Shown here: piece after piece, positions 45,966-55,455 of the stretch
Layout of the letters: each line of letters begins with the position of its first letter
Position numbering within the stretch: the first letter of the stretch is position 1
Assembly: GCA_037576215.1 (NCBI GenBank)
Contig: JBANDB010000001.1
Location: 2,294,001 to 2,358,000 of the forward strand
DNA from: Armillaria gallica
Lineage: Eukaryota > Basidiomycota > Agaricomycetes > Agaricales > Physalacriaceae
Direction: 5' to 3'
Length of the DNA stretch: 64,000 nt
Position numbers and translations under genes: made by a program
The notes under the pieces: generated by a model
Database searches by the model: none
The model's input: only the letters and a program-made list of their open reading frames with translations
Told to the model about the DNA's origin: nothing

Positions 45966-47872
45966 ATGACGACGACACGTGTGACAACTTTACCTGCGGA
46001 GATTCTATCTTTGATCTTCGGAGAGGTTAGCCGTCCCACAACAGCAATCTCTTCTCTACCTGATGCAGCGCAACAGCTTTACAATGCCAGCGAATGGGAA
46101 GATCTGCGGGCTCTGAGACTGACATGCCAGCGCTTTAATGGACTCATCGAACCCATTCTGTTTTCTGACGTTCATGTCAACCTTTGTGGATCCAAATTAT
46201 TCAAAGCGTCATCCCAACTCGAGGCATTTTCCTTGCGGCGGACTCGGGTCGCCCAATTTGTGAAGACGTTGAATATTTTGTCGCTGGAGCAGCAATTTTA
46301 TGGCGTGGGGGTGAGTTCTTCTGTTCACGTTGCAAATGTGCGTGTTTTTTTTTTCTGATCAGGAATGTAGCTACAAGCGCTTTGGATTAGCCTGAAGGCG
46401 TCAAGACATATTGCGTCTGCTATACGCTCCTTAGATAATGTCGAGCGCGTATCGTACGTTCTACTTCTTGTCCCTTTTATCCTTATATTCTTACCGATAA
46501 TGTCCTCTCATAGATTACACATCTGCAAGTACAACCCGAAGAACAGCTCTCGAGTTGTGCTCGACGCTTTAACAAATCTTCCAAACCTCACCACTCTGAC
46601 CCTTTCCGGAGACAATGCGACAAATTGGCACGACATTTATTTCCACAGTTTCAGAAATATCGTTGACTTCACAATCGAAGCCCTGGCGGGAGAACGCCTA
46701 GAGCATCATCTCCACGATTTCATGATTAATAATCCTCGTCTTAGGCGTCTGTGCGTGATATTTCAGCCTCCGTACCTTCGCGTGGGATGGAAGCTTGATG
46801 TGGCCTATATTTTCGACAAGGAGAGGGGACCATTTAGTCTTGAACATCTAGAGCTTCGTGGGAAATGGAAAATATCCGACCCATCTTGCATAGGGCAGCT
46901 CGCGTCTCTTACGTCCGTTTGCCTTTCTGAGGACGATGACGGGGGAAGTAGCCTGACCATGCTACTATCTCATCTAGTCAGCCCTTTGAAGAAGCTGGTG
47001 TTTCCTTTGCCAGCTGCTAGGCGGCGAAAACAGGGAAAGAGTGACCACATTTTGACTTCCCATCTTTTTTCGTATTCGGGCCTAGAAGAATTGACTGTCA
47101 GCGCCATGGGAGTGGCGAGTCAAACGGTGCTTTTCCGAGAGGCTCTCCCTCGTCATGTTGATACACTCACGAAGGTCATCTTGGAATATGCGTTTTGGGA
47201 GCTCTCCCCTTCGGACCACGACTTTCTGAATGTTTCCAAATTCCACAATCTTCGGCATTTGGAAGTGACCTTGCTGTCCATCATTCTAACAGTTAATGAA
47301 GTAGTAGTTCCAACGGCTGTAAGTTCCGTATTTTGCTTGGCCGTTGGGAGTTTAATTTAGCTACCCCTTAGGTTGCGTGGCTGGACATAGCGACTCGTTT
47401 GTACATGCTTCGCGATTTTCATGTCCGCATTACAGACATGCCTGCAACGCTCCTGTCACACACCGACGAACCTACCATGAGCATAGAAAAAATCATCCAG
47501 CACTACAGTAACTTCGATCAGAGTCGTTCGTCTCATCTTCGTGTCCATGTACACGCTTGGGAACGGATATCCATCACATACCGCATAGTTGGCGCTCGCT
47601 TTATGCCATTGTACACTTTCAGGCACACGGCTAAATCGCACGAGCTTCCTTGTGAAACTGATGGCAGACGGGAATTATTCAGGATCTGGGCTGCTGGAAT
47701 GCCTTCCACATTCATTCGTTATTGGTTTGAGGCTTATCCAGCGGGATTGTTGCTTTTTATCCTGTGCTTAACGTTTGCACTTGTAACAGCGCTTGCGGTG
47801 AGGATCTTTCGTAGATGTCATGGGAAAGCTCATGATAATCCATCTATAAGGCAAACTGGATTGGCTCCTTAG
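45966..47872 (+). CDS. F-box/LRR-like protein with C-terminal membrane segment
   Basis: Starts MTTTRVTTLPAEILSLIFGEV, an F-box-like opening, followed by LRALRLTCQRFNGLIEPILFSDV. Introns occur near 46310-46360, 46455-46512 and 47320-47372. The middle part has repeated leucine-rich strands (LDALTNLPNLTTLTLSGDN, LEHLELRGKW, LTSVCLSED, LEELTVSAMG, LRHLEVTLL). The last exon ends with a hydrophobic helix AGLLLFILCLTFALVTALAVRIF followed by a basic tail RRCHGKAHDNP. This predicts a single C-terminal membrane anchor with the F-box on the cytosolic side, unusual for the family. It could be an SCF receptor tethered to a membrane, which is inference. Exact splice positions are approximate. Confidence 0.78.
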
Positions 47873-49213
47873 GTGCCTCGCGTGTCTTCGAGCGACCGTG
47901 TCAGGCTGTCGGGATACCCTTGGAGGAGTTACTTCAATCCGTTGAAGATAACATCATTATCATCATGTCTGCATTGTCAGAGGAATTTGCTCACCAACAT
48001 AGGTCCTCGTAACCAAATTAGATGCGTGTGAGATTGGGGTGGGGTGAGGCATGCTATTGTTACATACCGCTTTCGTTTTCACAACCTCCGAGAGTATATT
48101 TTTGTGCCTAACAGCCTTTCACTTGTCCCCTTCCACCACGCGCGCCTTCCCTCTCAATATCGATGGATCTCATTAGATAGAATCTCATTGTCAATCGGGA
48201 ACTTTGTATAGACCGCCTAAGCAGATAAGCCGTCGCAACATGTGTCTAGAGGTTCTGCCCTTGCAAGAACCCCGAACTTTATAGAGTGGCGGAGCTTGCA
48301 GATAAGGATCGAAGTACTTACGGTCGTTAAAGTCCGGTCTTCGCGGTATTTGGATGCATTCTACAGTTTAATAAGTGAGAACTGCGGTCGTATTAGTCCA
48401 TAGTCGCGCCCACCCCTGCGGGCCGAAATGCCGTCCGTGAACGCGTGCAGTATGTAGTGAGCAATTGAACTACTAATGAACCGCGCCACACGACATGACT
48501 TAAAGCTTCGAATAATTCATCGATATCGTCCAGAAGCAACATGATGAACGAGAACAAGAACCATGTCCTCGGTCGCGTTGGATTTGGGGACTAGTTGATG
48601 ACCAATGGGCTCATCTTCTCTGTGTGTTTGAATATGTCGCCCTGCCAGGCACAGAGGTGTATCTGCTTGTACCCGTTAGTTCGTTGTCTGATGTTGTCAA
48701 TAGCCGTGACACAAACAACCTCGATTTTCTTTCAACGGCGCAGAGTCCTGAGCTGTAGCTACTTCGCTGATTCTGCCATGGAAGACGTTGGGATTTCCAC
48801 TGTGCATATAGCCTCATGGAGCACGATGCTAGTGATGAGATCGATGAAACCGAGGACAGAAGAGGTCGTGAAAGACTGAACAGCAAGCTCCGAGATTAGC
48901 CAATGTCTCCTCCATTAGCAGCCGCGAATGTCAATGACAGTATGATAAGGCCTGTTTTCGTGGCGATACTGTCTGTTTCAATTACTGAGAGTGCTCTGAC
49001 CTGTGAATATTTTGGTATTTGATGGCATTTAACTGTACAAGGCGAATGGTCACACCACTGGAGGACCTCCGGAACTTACAGCTTACGTCTCTAGGTTTGA
49101 TCGGGCTATTGGAAGCAAGCCCTGGGATCAGCTTTACAATCAGCTTTACACTGCTTCCAGTGCCAGGGCATCAATGAGTAGTTCAGCGCATGTATATTCG
49201 GCTATTCAGTGAC
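47873..49213. other. Intergenic with one coding-like frame
   Basis: A stop-free plus-strand frame at about 48563-48765 reads like protein (RWIWGLVDDQWAHLLCVFEY and beyond) but has no Met, no partner exon and no known motif. Nothing else is seen. Confidence 0.4.
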
Positions 49214-50077
49214 TCAAAGGACACCACGGCTATTGCCCCTTTCAAAAAAAACGGATGCAGAATCCGTCAAGCGATACTGAACCGCGCGGCTTCTGGAAAC
49301 AGGTTTGACTGAGGCAGGTGAAAGCGCGTTTGGACCCAAGTGAAGCGCAACCTATAGATCGTGAGACGACCAAATCATCCGCGGAATCATGGTTACGTAC
49401 CTCTCCACTAACAACACCACTTCGACCACTGGCCAATGGCCTTACATCAACGTGGTAAGTAGCGAGCTGCAGCAGGTCACGGAACAGCTGATCTGGTTTG
49501 TCATGGACTACCAGATGATGCCGAATAAGTAATGTTGCTTGATGCTTTACAAAATGAGGGCTTAGTATGATTGATCTCGTCCGGAAGCTCAAATATATAC
49601 CTTGATGCATTGAGCCCTCAAGGCGCGGCAAAATCGAAGAATTTCAAGGGCAGGAACCCCGATCCATTCCAACATCGAGACATCATCGAGAATGATAAGC
49701 GAGTCAGGAGTGCATTCCTTCAGGGCTCCGAAGACGACGTTGAATATCGGCCTCAATCCAGATTCTTCTGGCTCGAAGGAGGAAACGTCGACGAATGTAA
49801 GACTGCCGGAGTTCTTCTGCTGCGTCAAATTCACGTTCTGCAACAGATTTTAGACTTAGAACTAATGATTTGAACATTAAATACATACGTGCTTCGATGC
49901 TATAGCCTGCCATCTCGCCCATCCTTCGGACACAGACAGAATAATTCGTTTTGCTTCCTTGTGCTCTTTTACGTGAGAAATTAGGTTTTGGTGAAGAATA
50001 AAGTCTGCAGGTGAGGGAAGCTCATCCGTGATGAGCTGTATTATTCCCTGAGGCAGGCTTAAAGGTGTAAAAGTCAT
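49214..50077 (-). CDS. ELP6: Elongator complex subunit 6
   Basis: Exons starting MTFTPLSLPQGIIQLITDELPSPADFILHQNL at 50077 splice to NVNLTQQKNSGSLTFVDVSSFE, FNVVFGALKE, DSLIILDDVSMLEWIGVP and EILRFCRAL, then LLIRHHLVVHDKPDQLFRDLL, then VDVRPLASGRSGVVSGE. The last exon VALHLGPNALSPASVKPV ends YRLTDSASVFFERGNSRGVL. The RecA-like fold pattern (LILDDVSMLEWIG as strand plus acidic residues) with the conserved FRDLL..A...V.PL.SG.S..V.G matches ELP6. In the Elp4-Elp5-Elp6 ring it binds tRNA and helps Elongator modify wobble uridines. It is divergent from the DUF6593 gene with about 227 bp between ATGs. Confidence 0.88.
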
Positions 50078-50304
50078 GGTAGTCCGGCGTTAAGGTCCTG
50101 AAAGTAATGGCACTGCCACCGGCAACTTCCGTTTCCCCCTTCCTTAGCAACTGTGATGATTCGAATGAAACGTTTCTAGATCTATTGGTCCTTGAAGCTT
50201 AAGCGTAAGCGCTTGGGCGCTTGAGCTTTTTGAGCTTGAACCACCATGAGCATCATTGATATCCCTCCACCAGGGTCAGTTGCAACATCCTCGCACCCTA
50301 GACG
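50078..50304. promoter_or_regulatory. Divergent promoter of ELP6 and the DUF6593 gene
   Basis: A 227-bp spacer. At about 50192-50239 a CTTGAAGCTTAAGCG element and its near-inverted partners CGCTTGGGCGCTTGAGC and TTGAGCTTGAA form an imperfect palindromic cluster. It could be a protein-binding site or a hairpin. Confidence 0.4.
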
Positions 50305-51417
50305 ATGGTTGACCGGGCCGATAGTTACACTTCGCAGGCCAATAGCCCAATATCCGACACACCTCCGTTTCCTATATCGACTTCTCTTCCAGATATTCCC
50401 ATCCCGCCTGTCCCAGAGCAAGTACCTTTTGGCAACCCACCGAGGTACGTCCCGTAATCCATTTTGCCTAAGACGATAGCTTAAAGTTTACAGTTATGGT
50501 ATAGCAAGCCGACCAGTTGAGCCCGTGCTGTACTCATTCTCCACAGTCTCGCCGACTTCTATGCTTCTTTTTCCGCCACTTTCAGCTCCAGATACCCGCC
50601 CGCGGTATCACATCTCTGTCAGCACCAACTGCTTTACGCCAAGTTCTTACATAACGACCGTCCGCAAGGGAGGGCCAGAGGTCGGTGAACTCGTCGGGGA
50701 ATTTGAGTGAGTTATTTTACCGCATCATGCTGTATCACGAATGTTGATTGTGGTCTGCGCGCGTTAGAATGGGTTTGACCAGTAAATTGAAGCCCCCAAC
50801 TGTTTATGTCCGTGGACAGGAAGCACTCATCCAAAACACTTTGGATGACTCCAGACGACGCGTAGCGGTAAGCCCACATTCCTTTCTGGGTTTTTGTCGG
50901 TTCATCGGACTCCCGTGTTCAGAGTACATTATGGAAAGGACAGGACGGTAATTTGTTTTGGGATGATGGCTCGACTACAAAGAAGGTGTGCATATTAAGT
51001 CCGTGTCAGGATTTTCAAGCTCACCAACGGAAGTGCTACCGTACTGAGCACTGCAGGCCTCTTGATATCTTAGCGGAATTTAACGTACCAAAGGGACTTC
51101 GACGGCTAGGAGAGCCGGCACAGTCCACGCAACTTAAAATATATCCAGAAGGTCAAGACCACTTCGATGACATCCTGATATCTATCCTTGTTCTCGAGAG
51201 GAAGCGTACCACCTTGGCTGTGAAAGAGGAAGTTATGGTTGCCACTTCGTCGATCCGAAGACCTATGAGCACTGTATACACACCTTCACCGTCTCGCGAC
51301 ATTGGTGCATCAACTGATGTTGGAGGACCTTCGCAACAGCGACGATGGCAAAGTTACACGGATGTTCCGTTGTCCGGGGAAGGAGGTGAATACAACAGTC
51401 AACTTCATTTGCTGTAG
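50305..51417 (+). CDS. DUF6593 domain protein
   Basis: The start MVDRADSYTSQANSPISDTPP at 50305 leads into a Pro-rich N-terminus. A splice (GTACGT...ACAG) then gives SYGIASRPVEPVLYSF. The core reads RPRYHISVSTNCFTPSSYITTVRKGG, LVGEFE, KLKPPTVYVRGQE, NLFWDDGSTTKKCYRTEH, ILAEFNVPKGLRRLGEPAQSTQL, then YPEGQDHFDDILISILVLERKR. The sequence of beta-strand motifs (YHISVS, VRGxE, LAxF, DDILxSxLxxERKR) is that of basidiomycete DUF6593 proteins, a compact beta-rich domain of unknown function. The C-terminal tail is Ser/Gly-rich and disordered. Internal introns near 50709-50765, 50869-50950 and 50982-51030 are approximate. It shares a promoter region with ELP6. Confidence 0.82.
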
Positions 51418-52273
51418 TATGGGTATGGGTGTCTAGCACGCGTTTCCTTCTATCATCTTCTTTAAGTTCTTACTTTTCTGACACAAGGTTGTATCTAATC
51501 AATGGGAACCCTGTAATAACACTGTTTTAGTGCGGCGGCCAATCAGCTGTTCAAACGTTCACTCTTGGTCCATCCCTTCATGATATTTGTCGCCGACATA
51601 TCCGTAGCCTATCGCAATAAAGCAAATCATCGTCAAATCATCGTCAACCATCAAATATGGCTCATCTAGGTGCCAATTAATCCCAGCAGCGTCGTAGCAA
51701 CTGTGGGAGGTGGCCTCCTCTTCCATAGTAATAGGACCTGATGGAACATTTCCCTAGTCAATCATCGCCTATCTCCATGTCACTTTCCGAGCCTCGTGTG
51801 GACGTCCTCCGCCCTGCCCGTGAACCAATCACATTAGATGTCCTTTATAACCACCGGAAGATTGTCTGGTATGGGACAGGCTAAATCTGCGTCTGGTCCC
51901 CGACCGACGTGTCCCCACGAATGGCGCTGACCGTGGTTTGACCACCCATTTCAAGTTGACGCCGACACCGACGGTGTGGCTGTTCTGCTACGATTTGCGT
52001 GCCTTCTAGACTTGGAAACGACGGCTTGCCTGCCAAGGATGTTTCAACGATGCCAAGAACGTCTCCCTACTTGGCAGTGCTCTGAAAGATAGACGCCGCG
52101 TCGACATTGTCGTCAATATAAAACTAGTGCTGTATGTACTGGCCTCGAGGACCCCTTCACCTTTTGCTCTTTTTCGTCTTTTTCGGCTGGCCTTCTTTCT
52201 TCTCCTTTATTTGTATCACTGGCTGTGCCATTTCTAGTCTTCGTTCATTCTTGCTTTTCCTTTCAAGATCACC
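51418..52273. other. Intergenic region upstream of the carbonic anhydrase
   Basis: Contains a short direct repeat AAATCATCGTC at about 51621-51641 and a TATA-like box (next entry). No gene is supported. Confidence 0.5.
52117..52123 (+). promoter_or_regulatory. TATA-like box of the carbonic anhydrase gene
   Basis: TATAAAA lies 150 bp upstream of the ATG at 52274, followed by a T/C-rich leader (52150-52270) typical of strongly expressed fungal genes. Sequence and position only. Confidence 0.45.
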
Positions 52274-53452
52274 ATGCAAAGCATCGGATTTCTTCTCTTG
52301 CTCATTACAGCACCATTTCTAGTTGCGAACGCACATTATGGCCATTCACATCAACGGGAAGCCAGCGTACCGGAACTTGGTGTTTTGTTCCAGGGTAACC
52401 AACGGTTCAAGGAAAAGATGCAGACCGAGAACCCAACTCTTTTAACCGACCTTACTGAGAATGGACAAGGTATACTGGCATGTTTCTGTTTACTCAGGCA
52501 ACGATTAAAACGTGTAATTGACAGAACCGGAGTTCATGTTCATTGGATGCTCGGATAGCCGTGTGAGCGAAGGTACCGTCTTCAACGCCAACCCAGGCAC
52601 CCTTTTCACGGAGCGCAACATCGCGAATCAGTTCATGGCCGAGGATGCGAATGCGTACGAGTTGATGGCATGTTTGGTTCGAGTCTAACAGCTTCACAGG
52701 CAATCAGTCGTGGCATATGCCGTCTCTGAGCTTCACGTTCAGCACATTATTGTGATGGGTCACTACGGGTGTGGCGGTATTGCCGCAGCGATCGCTACCC
52801 CCCCAGAAGAACCACTAGATGCAGCGAATACTGCTGTTCAAAACTGGATTGCTCCCATCCGAGCGCTGTATCAGAATTCAACGAGGTATGTCATATCCTT
52901 GTACCGCGTATTGTCGGATTCTGAATAAGCCCAATAGAGCGGAAATCGTTTCACTTCGAGAGAAGAACGCTGCGCTTGAAGTGGTCGAAGAACCAGAGCC
53001 AGACGAACGCAAGTGTTGGCCCTTATTCTCCTCGGCGACTCATAGAAATAATCTCCTGCCTCTGCAGCTGGTTTCCGTGCTCTCGTCGAGGAGAACGTCA
53101 AGGTTAGCGTCCAGGCTATCGCAAGATCCACTGTCATCCAAGACGTACGTTGTCTCACCATTCCAACTAGCTGTGTGCCTGACGGACTCTATAGCACTTT
53201 GCAGCCCTGGCTCAAGGCGGCGGTGAAGGAGAGGCACTAGTCCAGGTATTCATTCACGGGTGGGTGTACGATATTGCCAACGGCGAAATACAGAGCCTAG
53301 GCATCAGTGTCGGTCCCCCAGGTGTCGAGATCCCCTCTGTTCCGTTCACTACTGTCACTAGTAGCGAGAGGGTACGGCCTGTGGAAAATACGTCTGAGGA
53401 CCCAGTACTGGTTTGTCAGAAATTGTGCAAGGCAAAAAGGAATTTCCTTTAG
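52274..53452 (+). CDS. Beta-class carbonic anhydrase with signal peptide
   Basis: The N-terminus MQSIGFLLLLITAPFLVANA is a signal peptide, followed by a His-rich start HYGHSHQRE. Spliced exons give the beta-CA zinc site: IGCSDSRVSEG (Cys ligand and the Asp-Arg dyad), NPGTLFTERNIANQF, and HIIVMGHYGCGGIAAA (His and second Cys ligands). Then come VQNWIAPIRALYQ, FRALVEENVKVSVQAI, STVIQD and VFIHGWVYDIANGEIQSLG. The enzyme hydrates CO2 to bicarbonate. Most fungal beta-CAs are cytosolic or mitochondrial, so this one probably works outside the plasma membrane or in the secretory pathway. A splice donor GTTTGG at about 52674 with acceptor CAG restores phase before VVAYAVSEL. The C-terminal end is less certain. 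Confidence 0.92.
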
Positions 53453-53995
53453 TGAATGGTCTAGTGGTGCCTGCACTATATTTCGATGGCTCCTCGCCTG
53501 TAGCCTTATTAGTACTCATACATATAACAGTATCAGTGGAAGGCTTGCTTCATGTGATGAATGGCTAAAAGACTGATCAATCTTGCGAGTATCAAGTTGC
53601 TCTTTGGTTCCCTTGTCTTCAGCTTCCTGGGAGAAACGAGAATCGAAGCGGGGGCATTTCGGTCAACCTGACTTCGATTGCTGCTGTGCCCTTAGGGTAA
53701 ACGCTTTCCAGGACCCACCTTTCCTGACTCCATAGACATTTCACAAAGCTCCGATTTGCATTGACAATGAGGTTGGCAAAGCTCTAATTAGAGTCTCATA
53801 GTAGAATTACATGGGAGCCTCGATAACGGCCAAAGACTGCAACTGCACCCTCGGTACACCAGTCCAGTTCCGCGCTACCATCGATATTTACCACATAGAT
53901 GGAAGCATATATGCATATATATCATAGGCATCATTGCCAACATAGCACAGTACATAGGGATGGTACGTCTAAGACGAACGTGCAATTTTATATGC
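53453..53995. other. Convergent intergenic region
   Basis: 3' regions of the carbonic anhydrase (+) and ribosomal protein (-). No other feature is recognised. Confidence 0.5.
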
Positions 53996-55156
53996 TTAAA
54001 GCTTGTTAAGCGAAGCAGCGGCAACGTTCTGTCCGGCTGCCTTTGCCCGCTTGCGCAACATCTGAGTGGACTTGTTGCCACGTAGTCCACCACCCCACTG
54101 TCGGCGTTGCTCCTCGTACTTGTCGGAGCTATATAGCATTATCAGTGATATGGATCCCAGAGATGACGACCGAACTCACAAGTTGGCCTTGGCAGCGCTG
54201 ATAAGGGTAGCAAGCTCGCGCTGGTCCTCGCTCTTGACCTCCTGCAAGGCGACGACGGCAGCGGTCTTCTTGTGCACGACGGTACCGAGACGAGCCTTGC
54301 CCTTGACGATGACGTAGGGGACACCCATCTTGCGGCAGAGAGCTGGGAGGAAGACCACAAGCTCAATGGGGTCAACATCGTGGGCGATGACAACCAGAGA
54401 TGCTTTCTTGGCCTCAATCAAGGCGACGATGTGGTTAAGACCGTATTTAGCGAAAAGAGGCTTCTTGGTCTCCTGCAGGAATCCTGTGAGTAAACGAGCA
54501 TAACTAGAATGATCAACACATACCTCCTTCTTTCCCTCAGCAGTGGCAGCAGCGGTGGCCTGTAGACGGGCCTTCTTCTCCACGGTTGACTCTGGGCGAT
54601 ATTTGTTCAAGAGCTTGAACAGCTGTGTAGCGGTGTTCTTGTCCAAGGTGTGGGAGAATTGAGCGATAGCGGGAGGGACCTTTAGGCGTTGGTTGAGGAT
54701 AACCTTCTGGCGCTGAAGACGGACATATTCAGGCCACTTGACGAAACGCGTAAGGTCTGCCTGGTGCTGGATGTCTTGTCCTAGATGGATAATCAGCCAC
54801 GAACGAGGTAGCTCTAAAAAGACGACCTACCGATACCGAAGTTTTTGGGCTTAGCTTCAAACAGAGGGTTCTTCTTTGCCTTGGTCGCTTTGCTGGCACC
54901 AAAGGGAGCGGCAGCGGGCTTCTTGGCAGATCCTGACTTGGGGGCTTTGGGCTGGTCATCGAGACGAGGCAGTCAGCAAAACGGCCGACTCTCTTGTGCC
55001 TCGGAGCTCTAGCGCCGTGCACTTTACAGTACATGGCCCAGCATATCGCTTCATTGCATCAGCTCAGCGATTAGAATGTATGTATGCATGCATAGACAGC
55101 TGTAAGTCGAAGATTGAGTATGCCTGCGAACGTCATCCTGGTGAAAAACTCACCAT
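53996..55156 (-). CDS. RPL8: 60S ribosomal protein eL8 (L7a/L8)
   Basis: Exons 55154-55156, 54831-54951, 54524-54780, 54180-54472 and 53996-54128 total 807 nt and encode 268 residues in frame. The first coding exon is only the ATG, followed by a 202-bp intron (GTGAGT...CCAG), then [18 protein letters not shown]. Further on: [36 protein letters not shown], the L7Ae RNA-binding core [49 protein letters not shown] and the C-terminal [17 protein letters not shown]. It is a structural protein of the large subunit in the cytosol. The intron ending at 54473 uses a CTGCAG acceptor; reading through it adds 17 residues without a stop and misleads frame-only prediction. Confidence 0.96.
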
Positions 55157-55455
55157 CCATCTCATTCCTTCACCAAAGAGGGCCATGTTCGCACCAACAC
55201 TAGAGCTTCGAAGGCCATGAACAGGATTCTCACCATTTTTAATAATAGTCTTGAGGTCTTGAGGGTAAAAGAGCTTGAGGACGAAGGATGAGTCGGGCCC
55301 TGACCTCAGAAAATATGCGTGTGACTAAGCGATCGGGCTGAGCGTGCCGATATATTGGGAATTATTTAAATAATTACATACAAACTCCTGGACTTGACAT
55401 TGATGTCGATGCTCTTGAACACGGCCACGGACGGGCGCTAACACGCTTTCTCACC
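55157..55455. promoter_or_regulatory. Divergent promoter of eL8 and the large protein
   Basis: 299 bp between two ATGs. It includes an AT-rich palindrome-like TTATTTAAATAATTA at about 55360-55375, nearer the large gene. No other element is recognised. Confidence 0.4.

Noticed and set aside
54176..54646. Ribosomal protein frame read through the intron at 54473-54523
   Set aside because: Reading through adds residues foreign to eL8, while using the GTATGT donor and CTGCAG acceptor restores the family sequence and phase.
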